From the NCBI RefSeq assembly GCF_022479115.1, contig NZ_CP092497.1, positions 8,494,001 to 8,558,000 on the forward strand: a stretch of 64,000 nt of DNA, in the 5' to 3' direction. Of this stretch, positions 37,265-46,837 are shown one piece after another. The notes beneath the pieces are model-generated. The model had not been told where the DNA came from and made no database searches. It saw only the letters and a list, made by a program, of their open reading frames with translations. This DNA comes from Amycolatopsis sp. EV170708-02-1. Lineage in GTDB: Bacteria; Actinomycetota; Actinomycetes; Mycobacteriales; Pseudonocardiaceae. Position 1 is the first letter of the stretch; each line of letters begins with the position of its first letter. The translations under genes and the position numbers were made by a program.

Positions 37265-39564
37265 TTCACCAGGTCATCTCCGAAGAGCTCCTGCGTCGAG
37301 TTGTTGATCCGGACGAGGAAGACGGGCTTCTTGTCCCCTTTCGCCTGTGTGGCGAACTGCGGCTTGGCGCCTGGAGGAACATCGATCCGCGCGACGGTAC
37401 GGCCATCGAGCTTGCCCATCCGGAGATCAAGGCCGGCGGCCGCCACCTTGCCCATCCGTGCACCGATAAGTTCGGTGAGCCAGAGCTCCCACCCGTCGGG
37501 GTTCTTCTTTCCAAGCACGGTGAAGTCCTCTTCGATACCAACGATCGAACCATCGTCGGCCACTCCGATGAGCAGAGTTCCGCCATAGGCGTTCATGAAG
37601 CCGGCGATCGACTTGACAACGCCCCACTCCATGGCGTCGTCCTTTGCGCCGGTCCGCATGTTCTTCCGCCCGGTGGACTTGAACTCGACGACCTTACTCT
37701 CGCCGGCGGCGATCACCGTCCGAATGTCCTCACGAATCCGCTCCGGGTCAGTGCGCGCGTCCACAAACGGACTTTCCGAACGGTCCGCCGATCGGTTCAC
37801 CGGCTTGCCCATCGCTTCCTCGATCTGCTTGAGCAGGCGCTCGAATCGAGCGTTGAAGAACGCCGGAAAGTCGTCACCACGCAACGCAACGGTGTCGATG
37901 TCGTGCGAACGGATGATCGCGTCGAGATCCGTGGCGCTGACCTTGTCGCCGCTCTGGATCCGGGCCAGATACTTGCTGGGTGCGTTGCTTCCGATCCGGT
38001 GGTTGGTCCGGGCATCGATCGCGGTCTTGTTCACGATGCTGTTCGCGATGGCGTCCGCGATGCCGTTCGCCGAGCACCAGCGCTGGGGGAAGATGTGGTG
38101 CACATCGATCGCATCATCAAGGTAGGCCTGGACGTCGATGGTCTCCCCTGTGCGGAAGTCCCGGCCACCTCGTTTCATCAGCATCGCATAGATGCCCTTG
38201 TAAGCAGCGCTGTTGCGAGTGCGCAAGGTCAGGAGCCGTTCGGCTTGAAACTGCGCCTCACGAACAGTCCTCGGCTCAGGCCCATCGTTGACTACCCAGC
38301 TGACGACATCAGGTAGGTCGTTGGCGAACCTGGTCTCGGTCGACCCGCCATACATCTCCCCGAATACACCGCACCAGTACCACTGTTGCAGTTTCTGCCG
38401 GTCACCATGCCCTTCGGCAGCGTCGCCGAGCACAACCAGAATCGCCGTCAGCGGCACGAGCTGGGTCGCATAGGGCAGATCATTCGCCCGGTAGACGTGC
38501 TCGCCATGGAGAAACCGGACAACGCGTTGAAGCGCCTTTGTGGCGTCGTCGGCCCACTTCCGGTAGTCGGCCAGTTCAAGGCGGAGCATGTCCCGGCGCT
38601 TGCACGACACCGCGGGTGCCTTGTCATCCCCGAGGCCGTCGGCGAGATGCGTCTTCCGCCGATCGAACGTCGCGAGCAGTGTCAGGATCTGCAAGAAGTC
38701 AGTCGCCTCGAAGCCACTGAGCAACCGATGAGCGGACAGCTCCTTCTTGCGCGCATCCCAATCAGCACGCACGTTGAAGTCGTCTGCCGCGTAAGTCGCG
38801 GTCAGCAGCTCGAACACGGTCAGCGACACACCACCGGTGTTGACCTTCTCAAAGACCTGACAGACCGCTTCCTTCGGCGTGGAACGGATCAACGCGATGG
38901 TCGGCACCTGGTAGTGCACGAACGCATTGATCACGGCCCCGTTGAAAGCGGTCCAAATCTTCAGGCGCTCTTCAGGCAGGCCAGGGCCATTGCCGAGGTA
39001 GGCGAGCTGCCACTCCATGGTCGCGGCGTAATCCATGATGCTGCCGAGCGGGAACATCTCGGCAGCGATTTGCGCCTCTGGCGTCGACACATCCAAGATC
39101 GTCTCGCCTCGGAAAGTTCGGATCACACCGTCTTCGGGCACGCTGACGATGGCCTCGTCCCGATCCTTCGCCGGGTCGATACAGGCCTTGATATCCGCGA
39201 AGTAACTGCGTGACACGTTGTTACGCGCGTCCTTGGTCTGCACAGGAGCGCCTGAGCGGAGCGCGAGGTACAACGACGTCATACGCTGCTGGCCGTCCAG
39301 CAACAAGAACTCAGGCTCGACCGGCGAGGCCAGCTCGACACCCTCGAGTGGCCGCGGCCGGAACCGGACGTCAGGATTGCCGGTCTGCAAGGTCATGACG
39401 GCGCCGATCGGATAGGACAGCGACACCGACGCCAGCAAGCTGGAGATGTGGTTGTCGTCCCACACCCAACCTCGCTGGAAGTCAGGGAGCTGGAGAACTC
39501 CCGCCTTGGCCTGGTCGAGCAGTTGCGCCAGCGGAACCTCGTCGCTGGTGAACTTCTTTTCCAC
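37237..39564 (-). CDS. DUF262 / HNH-like / AlbA_2 fusion protein (GmrSD-like)
   Basis: This 775-residue fusion starts with a DUF262 domain: QLPDFQRGWVW (25-35), LLLDGQQRMTSLYLAL (88-102) and FEKVNTGGVSLTVFELL (238-254), as in GmrS/BrxU/SspE-like proteins that bind nucleotides and sense DNA modification. It continues to a likely HNH-type nuclease motif DVHHIFPQRW near 488 and NKTAIDARTNHRIG near 512. A C-terminal AlbA_2/Schlafen-type domain follows (ESKVVEFKSTGR near 622, then NAYGGTLLIGVADDG). It lies 17 bp after drmMI, with a strong AGGAGGA site, in the same operon. A type IV restriction role is inferred. Confidence 0.82.
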   Translation of the reverse strand: MEKKFTSDEVPLAQLLDQAKAGVLQLPDFQRGWVWDDNHISSLLASVSLSYPIGAVMTLQTGNPDVRFRPRPLEGVELASPVEPEFLLLDGQQRMTSLYLALRSGAPVQTKDARNNVSRSYFADIKACIDPAKDRDEAIVSVPEDGVIRTFRGETILDVSTPEAQIAAEMFPLGSIMDYAATMEWQLAYLGNGPGLPEERLKIWTAFNGAVINAFVHYQVPTIALIRSTPKEAVCQVFEKVNTGGVSLTVFELLTATYAADDFNVRADWDARKKELSAHRLLSGFEATDFLQILTLLATFDRRKTHLADGLGDDKAPAVSCKRRDMLRLELADYRKWADDATKALQRVVRFLHGEHVYRANDLPYATQLVPLTAILVVLGDAAEGHGDRQKLQQWYWCGVFGEMYGGSTETRFANDLPDVVSWVVNDGPEPRTVREAQFQAERLLTLRTRNSAAYKGIYAMLMKRGGRDFRTGETIDVQAYLDDAIDVHHIFPQRWCSANGIADAIANSIVNKTAIDARTNHRIGSNAPSKYLARIQSGDKVSATDLDAIIRSHDIDTVALRGDDFPAFFNARFERLLKQIEEAMGKPVNRSADRSESPFVDARTDPERIREDIRTVIAAGESKVVEFKSTGRKNMRTGAKDDAMEWGVVKSIAGFMNAYGGTLLIGVADDGSIVGIEEDFTVLGKKNPDGWELWLTELIGARMGKVAAAGLDLRMGKLDGRTVARIDVPPGAKPQFATQAKGDKKPVFLVRINNSTQELFGDDLVNYQRSRWTD

Positions 39565-39581
39565 GGAGTTCCTCCTGCTAC

Positions 39582-42500
39582 TCAGAAGAGCGTGCCGTCG
39601 GGCTGGAACAGACCATCCAGCGACGGCTGTTGCTCGACGGCTTTCTTGGTGCGCTTCGGTTTGGCCTTCTTCTTGTCGTGCAAGCCCTGACGCACTTCTT
39701 CGGCGTAGCGCTCATGGTTGAGTTCGAGGAGCCGATCGAGGACTTCGACCTGGACGTCCGGCGCGATCGTGAACCGCTTCCCTTGCCGGGTCTGGTGGTA
39801 ACCGTGTCCGAGGTCGAGGTCGTCCCAGCCGTAGGCCTCGGCAGTGGCCAGGTCGATCTCGGTGTGGATGTCTCGCAGGCGTTGGATGTCCTCGTCTGCG
39901 ACAGACTCGTTGTGCACCAGGTTGTACAGCTTGGTCAGCCCGAGCTGACGGCCCAGCATGACCGACCGCCGGAACTCGTCCAGCTCCTTGCCGACCCGAT
40001 CCATCCGCTCCGTCAACTCCGGCTGCGGAAACGTCTCGAAGCAATCAGACGGAGTGTACTGCAGATCCTTCTTCAACGTCGCCGAATACTTCCACGCCCA
40101 GGAAACATGCACATGCGAATTAACCAGAGAAAGAAGAGCCAGGTCATCCGATACGAGTACTACCACTTTTTCACTAAAAACTTGACCCGTCGACACAGAT
40201 ACGAATACACCAGTACTGCTGACACGCGCAATAGCCAAGACATGGTTGAGCCCCGCGATTGACTCGTATAGCGAAGGCGCTCGTTCAGCAAACTGCCACC
40301 AGCGCTCTCGTCGAGCCTTTCGGTTGTTGCGGTCACGACCAGGCTTGACCTTCTCTTTGACGATAGAGAAACAATCCTTATACTGACTCGCCGTCTCCAT
40401 ATTCCAGTCGCGAAAGTTGATCACCCATCGCGGAGCAGAACCATCGAAAGCTGAGTTGAGATCCTCGCCACCAACGTACGGAAACAGGACATCCTTATTA
40501 CGAGAGTCCTTTTCGATGAGGGCGCTGGCTGCGTCCGGGGACATGGTGAAACCCCTGCCAAGTATGTTCGACCCTTGAAACGACTGCCCAGCGTTGCCGG
40601 CCAGCCGGAAAGGCTTGCCCGAAATTCTCGATTGCGGATCCAACGATGGGGTGATGGCATGTACCTGACGGCCGTCGAGCTCGATAGCCTCACCGAGTAC
40701 CGTATCCCCTAACCAGATCAGGGAAACCTCGAGCGAGGCAGTGCCTGGCCACCGCTGCGACTTGATCGCGCGGTACAGGTTCCGGCCGCGAGCTACGAGC
40801 TGGTCGAGCCCAACCTCGCGTGTGGGGCCTTGAGCGATGGTGTTCGTCGCGATGATGCCGACCCGGCCACTGGATGCAATATCAACATTGCGCAGCAGGA
40901 AGTACGAGCAAAGATCAGCGCTTCCTCGCTTCCCTTGCCCGATGTGATCGACAAGGTACTCACGCACATCCCGACCGATCGCATTGGTCAACCACTGTCC
41001 ACCAATGAAGGGTGGGTTGCCGACGACGGCGTCGAAGCCGCCTCGGCTCATCACCTCGGGGAATTCCAGCGGCCAATGAAGCGGCCTGATCGGCGTCGAC
41101 CTCTCCCCTTGCAACCAAGAATCGACTTGTTCCCGCAGCTCCTCTTCGACTGAAGAATGCGAGACCTCTTCACTCAGTAGAAGGTCGACATCGGTCGCGA
41201 CCATGTCCAACCGGCCGGCGTACAGGACCGTCTGCCCGGCAGTGGACAGAGCGGCTCCAACCACCGCATCAGCGGCGATTCGGAGCTTGCGGGTCATCCA
41301 CTCCGCGTTGGCCAGCTGCTCCGCCTTCTCCGCGGCATCCCGGGCATCCTGGACAACACTCGACTCAATCTGTCTCCGCAAATCAGCCGCGTCACTGAGC
41401 ACGAGATCGAGGTGCTCGTTGAGATAACGGAACAGGTTAGTGCTGTGCTCAGTTCCAGCCGAAGCATCCAGATGGAACGCGGCCACCTGACGATCCGACA
41501 CAAGACCGACCAGCGAGTCCCCACACCGCAGGGAGTGGTTGAGGAAGCCGAACGGCTTGTCCTTGGCAAGAGTCACCAGCCACAAGGACAGTTTCGCCAG
41601 CTCGACGGCCATATCATCGCGATCGACGCCGTACAAGCAACGAGAAGCCACCACTCGTCGCGCGGCCAGCAGCAGCCCATCACGCTCGTCACCGGAACCG
41701 AGCAGCGAGGAGATCTCGGCGGGTACGCCGTCCCGCTCCCATGCCCGGACCACGCGTTCGGCCAGGTAGCGACAGGCCGAGACAAGGAACGCACCAGAGC
41801 CCATCGCCGGGTCGACGACGTTCAGCCGGAGTAACTCTTCGGCAGGTTTGACCCGCCAGTCAGCCGGGGCAGCACCCTGCGCTGGTCCGGGGTCGTGGCA
41901 TAGCGGCGCCAGGGTGTGTTCGACGACTTCTTCCGCCAGCTTGCGCGGTGTGTAGTGCGTACCCGTCGAACGCCGGTCGCCGACCTGCGTGAACAGCACC
42001 GAGCCAGCGGGAAAGACCGTTGGCTTGCCGCGCAGGTCCGGGCGTAGCAGTCCCCAGAACGGCCGCGCCCGTTCGGCGAGCTCGTCGTTGTTGTCGAACG
42101 CGGCTCGCAAGTCGGCGAGCTGTTCGAGCGTCGGCTCCGCAGCCTGCCACTTACCGAACTGGTTCGGCGTCGCATCGCACAACGCACGGAGCGCCTCGTC
42201 ATCCATACCTTCGACTTCACGCAAGGGCAGCTCGGGCTCCGCCTTACCGCGCAAGCCGACGTAAGGTTCCGTCACCTTCAAACAGGAGAACTCCAGGAGA
42301 CCTTCGTAGACGTGCCCGATCTGCTCGACACCCAGCCGCGCGTAGCTGAGCGGCTCAGGAGCCTTGCCCTTGTGCTTCAACACCAGCAAGGCGTCCAGGA
42401 TCTCGTGGATCACCTGATCACTGACCTCGGCCTCGGACAGCCACGGATACGTGCGCGGATTGAACAGAGATCCGCCGTATGCCGGGATTCGAAGATCCGG

Positions 42501-43538
42501 ATGCTCACAACCGTCGTGGATCGCAGAGAACAACGCCAGCAGTCTCGGCCAAGCCGCTCGTCGGCGATCCGCGACTTCATCGCCGTACATACTGCGTTCG
42601 ATCGTCAACTGCTCATGCAACGTCGAGACGGCGTAGCCCTGTGCGTAGATCGGATCGGTCACGGGAAGCAGCCGCTGTTCCTCTGCCGAAAGCACGAACA
42701 CTAGCCTCATCAGCACGGTCAGCGCGCCGCGGTAGATATCCCGCTCAGGCACATCGGCGAGGACGGCGCCGCCGCTTTCCCGGTCCCGTAACGCCAGCTC
42801 AGCGACGAACAGTTCGACGGCCTGCCGAACCTGGAGCCCCAACGTCGTGGTGACATGCGTGTGCTCGTCCGCGCTGCGCGCGAAGATCCCGGCCAAACCG
42901 GCGGAAGGCGTCCCGTCCGCCAGAATCGGCGCCGGGAGCACACGGGTAGCCGCGCAAAGAGACGCGAACGCCCGCAGCAGCGCGGGTTCTTCCGACCACA
43001 GGTCGGCGTCGAACACCGCGGTGCTGGTGGTCTCACCCGGGAGTGCATGCACCAGCACCCAGAGCTGCCCGTTCGTCAGGAGCGCCAAAGGAATCCGCGT
43101 ATCGCGGCAGACCTGCGCGGCGCGTTCGGACAACGCGGGCAAGCCGCGAACCGACGTGATGAGCGGCTCGCCGAAGGGCCTCCGGTAGAGGTGCATTCGG
43201 GTCGCTCCACCGACACCGAGAGCGGCGTCCGGGCGCGTCGCCCCGAACTCCGCCGCTCCGACACCGTCACTGAGCATCGCAGCCGGAAAGCCGAGCACCT
43301 CGGTCAAGACCAGGTCCTGCCATGCCGGTCCACGCAGATCAGGCAGCTCGGATACTTCGGTCCACGCCTGGCGGACACGGCGCAGAGTCTCTTTGGGAAT
43401 GACGTCGAGGCCCTGTGGGAACACCGTAGTGAGCACTGGCAATGCCAGGAACGGCCCTTCGGGACGGACCAGCGAAAGCCACTCCGAATGCTGTTCGGCG
43501 ATGGTGGGCGGGCGGGGCATCTTGGGCTTGGCCGTCAT
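39582..43538 (-). CDS. drmMI: DISARM class 1 adenine N6 methyltransferase DrmMI-like (Eco57I/PglX-type)
   Basis: This 1318-residue methyltransferase has motif I VVDPAMGSGAFLVSA (residues 574-588) and the catalytic FDAVVGNPPFIGG (835-847, NPPF). Both are typical of adenine-N6 methylases of the Eco57I/PglX type. It would mark host DNA so that the DISARM nucleic-acid machinery spares it. The ATG at 43538 overlaps the drmD stop by one base (TGATG) behind AGGGAGG. The region from about 40080 to 40560 (residues about 990-1150) is markedly AT-richer than the rest, in the usual position of the target-recognition domain. Confidence 0.84.
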   Translation of the reverse strand: MTAKPKMPRPPTIAEQHSEWLSLVRPEGPFLALPVLTTVFPQGLDVIPKETLRRVRQAWTEVSELPDLRGPAWQDLVLTEVLGFPAAMLSDGVGAAEFGATRPDAALGVGGATRMHLYRRPFGEPLITSVRGLPALSERAAQVCRDTRIPLALLTNGQLWVLVHALPGETTSTAVFDADLWSEEPALLRAFASLCAATRVLPAPILADGTPSAGLAGIFARSADEHTHVTTTLGLQVRQAVELFVAELALRDRESGGAVLADVPERDIYRGALTVLMRLVFVLSAEEQRLLPVTDPIYAQGYAVSTLHEQLTIERSMYGDEVADRRRAAWPRLLALFSAIHDGCEHPDLRIPAYGGSLFNPRTYPWLSEAEVSDQVIHEILDALLVLKHKGKAPEPLSYARLGVEQIGHVYEGLLEFSCLKVTEPYVGLRGKAEPELPLREVEGMDDEALRALCDATPNQFGKWQAAEPTLEQLADLRAAFDNNDELAERARPFWGLLRPDLRGKPTVFPAGSVLFTQVGDRRSTGTHYTPRKLAEEVVEHTLAPLCHDPGPAQGAAPADWRVKPAEELLRLNVVDPAMGSGAFLVSACRYLAERVVRAWERDGVPAEISSLLGSGDERDGLLLAARRVVASRCLYGVDRDDMAVELAKLSLWLVTLAKDKPFGFLNHSLRCGDSLVGLVSDRQVAAFHLDASAGTEHSTNLFRYLNEHLDLVLSDAADLRRQIESSVVQDARDAAEKAEQLANAEWMTRKLRIAADAVVGAALSTAGQTVLYAGRLDMVATDVDLLLSEEVSHSSVEEELREQVDSWLQGERSTPIRPLHWPLEFPEVMSRGGFDAVVGNPPFIGGQWLTNAIGRDVREYLVDHIGQGKRGSADLCSYFLLRNVDIASSGRVGIIATNTIAQGPTREVGLDQLVARGRNLYRAIKSQRWPGTASLEVSLIWLGDTVLGEAIELDGRQVHAITPSLDPQSRISGKPFRLAGNAGQSFQGSNILGRGFTMSPDAASALIEKDSRNKDVLFPYVGGEDLNSAFDGSAPRWVINFRDWNMETASQYKDCFSIVKEKVKPGRDRNNRKARRERWWQFAERAPSLYESIAGLNHVLAIARVSSTGVFVSVSTGQVFSEKVVVLVSDDLALLSLVNSHVHVSWAWKYSATLKKDLQYTPSDCFETFPQPELTERMDRVGKELDEFRRSVMLGRQLGLTKLYNLVHNESVADEDIQRLRDIHTEIDLATAEAYGWDDLDLGHGYHQTRQGKRFTIAPDVQVEVLDRLLELNHERYAEEVRQGLHDKKKAKPKRTKKAVEQQPSLDGLFQPDGTLF

Positions 43539-46500
43539 CACATGCCTCCCTTGATGAGCGACGCCGGCACAAGGAACTCGACGGCAGCCGGGAACCAACG
43601 GGCGACCGGATCCGCGTAGCGGCGGCGTAATGCGGTGCTCTCGTCCTCACGCTGGTCCGGGATCATCTCCAACCTGGTGATCAACGAATCATGATCGGTA
43701 TGCAACTGATCGCGTTCGTCCTGGTCGAGGAGGCTGAACAGGCTGCCCTGCTGCCATTGGTCGGTCGCGTCCAGGGCCTGCCGGATCGACTGCGCCAGCT
43801 CATCGAGCACAGCGCCGATCCCGGCGACCTCTTCGTCACAACGCTTACGCAGCAACGCTTCCATACTCCGTGTCCGGTCCGCGGCCCGGCGGGAAAGTAG
43901 TTTGGCGAGCGGATCGGACAACCCCGGCCACAGCTCGGCCAACCTGCACCGGAATTCCTCGGGGACCGGCGTGCTCGACGCGGCCGCGAGCCATGACGTT
44001 ATGTCCTCGGCGTTGGCCCGTCGGAGTTTGCCCTCCTCGATCAGTCCACCAGCGGCCATGACCTCTTCGTGCAGCCGAGTCCCCTCCGCACCGGTCACGA
44101 CCACCCGACCATGCGCGACCACGGCAGGCATGAGCAACACGTCGCCTGGCACCACCCTGGCGGTGACCCTGCTGAGTTTGCTCGCGCCGCTCCCCCTCGC
44201 CTGTGCCCACAGTTCCGCACGGAGAAGCCGCAGACACATCTGTACCAATTGATGCCCTAGATGGAGCAGCACAACGTCGTCGTGTCCGGTGACGGCGTCC
44301 TGATCGAAGGTCACCGGCCTCTCCTTGCCGGTAAGCGGGTGGTACAGCCCGGTGTTGCGCGCGGCCGCCCACGCGCCGGGCAACTCCGGCAGCCGGAACA
44401 CCGGTGCCGCGAACCCCTTTGGAGCCGTGGCCGGCTGTAAGTCACGCCGGTGTGCCAACCGGAGACCGGTCCGGACAACCTGCTCGACAGTGTCCGGTGT
44501 GAGGTCCAACTCGGTGCGGCTGCCGGCAAGTGTCTCGGTCAGTCGCTGGAGGTCACGGGCCAGGTCGCGTTCCACCTTCAAGCGCGCACGGGAGGCGCGT
44601 TTCGCGATCTCGTCGTCGACCGCCACCCATGCCGGCTCTCCCCCGAGCATCTTGCGCTCTACCTGCGCGGAGATCACGTCTCCCGCACTGCCCAAGTCCT
44701 CCCGGATGCGATCGACCTTTTCCACCGCAATTCGCAAGAAGTCCAGCTCATCTTCGAGTGATCCCTCGCTGAACGTGGTGTCCTGCCAGCCCGCGGGCAC
44801 GAAATGCCGGATCTCCACCTCCGCCGCCCGCTGGCCGTGCCGATCAACCCGGCCGTTTCGCTGCTCGAGGCGATTCGGGTTCCATGGGATCTCCCAGTGC
44901 AAGACACGATGGCAATGTCGCTGGAGGTTGATACCTTCGCTCGCCGCGTCCGTCGCGATCAAGACTCGGACCGGATCCAATTCCGGCTCAGCGGTGAACC
45001 GGTTCTTGATCTCTTCACGCTTCTGCTCGTCCTGTCCGCCGTAAAGGAGCTCCAGCCGTTCGGCCGGATAGCCGGCCGAGATCAGCCTGTCCTCCAGCCA
45101 ACGCTGGGTATCGCGGTATTCGGTGAACACGATGACCCGCTCTTCAGACCATTCACCGTCAGGTCGCACGATCGGGTCCAGCCAACCGAGCAATTCCCGG
45201 AATTTGGCGTCGGGCCGGTCTTGCGCGCCAAGTGCCCAGCTCTTGAGCTCGACCAGCATGGCATGCTCCTCCGACGTCAGCGGAGGAGCACAGTTCCGCG
45301 CCGCGGTGAGCGCCGCGGTCTCGGCCTCGGTGTATGCCGCGTCGTCCTCGGCGGTCTCGTCGAGTCGTTCGATCGTGGTCTGGAGGATCTGCTGACCACC
45401 GGCCTTCTGCTGGTCTCGCTCCCGGCCGTCCATGGTTTCCAAATGCGTCTCGACCGTCTCCGCCAGAGCCTTGGGCGACGAAAACATACGCCGCTTCAAG
45501 AGCGTGGTCACGAAGTCAGCAGCCGACTTGGAGGCCTTGTGGCCCAACACTGTGTCACGACGGCTCGCCGAGTAACGCCTGAGCAAGGCATGTGCGTCGC
45601 GTTCGTCCGCCGAGTAGTCGAGCTCGAGGTAGTGGATCTTCCGGCCACTGAACCGGTCGCTGCCATCCCACTTCTTCGGCAAAGACCGCTTGAGCCGACG
45701 GACCATGATCTTCGCCAGCTGCTCGTCGGTCGGCTTGACACCTCTGGCGAACCGCTGATCATCAAGCATCTCCAGCAAAGCGGTGAAAGACTCAAGGTAT
45801 CCGTTGTGCGGAGTGGCCGACAGGAAGAGCCGATGCTCGCAATGCGGTGCGAGCGCGCGAATAGCCTTGGTCCGCAGGGAGTCGACGGCGTACTTGCCCC
45901 TCCCTGATGGCGCGCAGCTGTGCACCTCGTCGACCACGAGCAGGTCGAATGCCCGCGGATAGCGCGGCGACACGGGCAGCACCTCGCGCAGCAAGCGCAT
46001 AGGACGGTCCCGCTTCAGCCAATCTACGCTGACGATCAGTCGCGGATAGTGCGTCCACGGGTTCACGTAGAGTCCCCGCTGCCGCCGGAGCTTCTTCAGC
46101 AGGTCCGCGTCGACGATCCGGAAGTCGAGGCCGAACTTCTCCCGCATCTCGTCACGCCACTGGAAAGTCAGCCCAGCCGGACAGACGATCATCATGGTGC
46201 GAGCCCGATGCCTTAGGAACAGTTCCTGCATGACCAGCCCGGCTTCGATCGTCTTTCCCAAGCCGACATCGTCGGCGATCAGCAGATTGGTTCTCGGCAT
46301 GGAAAGCGCTCGGACAACCGGGTCGAGCTGGTAGTCCTCGATCTGGATCCCGGACCGGAAGGGCGCCTGCAACGCGGTCGTGTCGGCCGAAGCGATCGCT
46401 CCCCAGCGCACGGCGTGCAAAAAGGCCGCCAGCTCGACTGGCTCGTCGAAGCCTTGTTCAGGGCTTGGCAGCACCGCTGAGTCGTGCACCGCGGCGCCGG

Positions 46501-46735
46501 GTTCCAGCTCCCAGACGACTCGCAGCTCTTCGTCCCGCGTGTCGTCCTCGATGCTGGCCAGCGTGACCAGGTGCGTCGAGTGGTCGGCGAACACGTGCGG
46601 ATCGCCGCTGGTGACCTCGCTACGGACGATCTCCGCCGCGATCCACTGGCGGTTTCTCACCGTGACCAGCTGCCCCGGCGCTGGAACACCGATGGTGGCT
46701 TCCCCACCCTGCGCCGCTTGAGCAGCCGACCCCAC
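43538..46735 (-). CDS. drmD: DISARM SNF2-like helicase DrmD
   Basis: This 1065-residue SF2/SNF2-like helicase has the P-loop ADDVGLGKTIEAG (residues 154-166), the DEVH box in LLVVDEVHSC, the SAT motif LFLSATPHNG and the C-terminal RecA-like lobe (IVFTEYRDTQRWL, ATDAASEGINLQ, NGRVDRHGQ). These fit DrmD, the class 1 DISARM helicase placed before the methylase. The GTG at 46735 has GGGGAGG five bases upstream. It is the first gene of the drmD-drmMI-DUF262 operon and is divergent from a UvrD-like helicase gene across 102 bp. Confidence 0.84.
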   Translation of the reverse strand: MGSAAQAAQGGEATIGVPAPGQLVTVRNRQWIAAEIVRSEVTSGDPHVFADHSTHLVTLASIEDDTRDEELRVVWELEPGAAVHDSAVLPSPEQGFDEPVELAAFLHAVRWGAIASADTTALQAPFRSGIQIEDYQLDPVVRALSMPRTNLLIADDVGLGKTIEAGLVMQELFLRHRARTMMIVCPAGLTFQWRDEMREKFGLDFRIVDADLLKKLRRQRGLYVNPWTHYPRLIVSVDWLKRDRPMRLLREVLPVSPRYPRAFDLLVVDEVHSCAPSGRGKYAVDSLRTKAIRALAPHCEHRLFLSATPHNGYLESFTALLEMLDDQRFARGVKPTDEQLAKIMVRRLKRSLPKKWDGSDRFSGRKIHYLELDYSADERDAHALLRRYSASRRDTVLGHKASKSAADFVTTLLKRRMFSSPKALAETVETHLETMDGRERDQQKAGGQQILQTTIERLDETAEDDAAYTEAETAALTAARNCAPPLTSEEHAMLVELKSWALGAQDRPDAKFRELLGWLDPIVRPDGEWSEERVIVFTEYRDTQRWLEDRLISAGYPAERLELLYGGQDEQKREEIKNRFTAEPELDPVRVLIATDAASEGINLQRHCHRVLHWEIPWNPNRLEQRNGRVDRHGQRAAEVEIRHFVPAGWQDTTFSEGSLEDELDFLRIAVEKVDRIREDLGSAGDVISAQVERKMLGGEPAWVAVDDEIAKRASRARLKVERDLARDLQRLTETLAGSRTELDLTPDTVEQVVRTGLRLAHRRDLQPATAPKGFAAPVFRLPELPGAWAAARNTGLYHPLTGKERPVTFDQDAVTGHDDVVLLHLGHQLVQMCLRLLRAELWAQARGSGASKLSRVTARVVPGDVLLMPAVVAHGRVVVTGAEGTRLHEEVMAAGGLIEEGKLRRANAEDITSWLAAASSTPVPEEFRCRLAELWPGLSDPLAKLLSRRAADRTRSMEALLRKRCDEEVAGIGAVLDELAQSIRQALDATDQWQQGSLFSLLDQDERDQLHTDHDSLITRLEMIPDQREDESTALRRRYADPVARWFPAAVEFLVPASLIKGGM

Positions 46736-46837
46736 GTTGCCTCCCCTGAATCCACGACTAGGTCTCACACTTGGATACCATGCGTGACCGAACAGTCGTA
46801 GCCTGCACTGGGAGCGTTACCGAGCCGAGGGGGCAAG

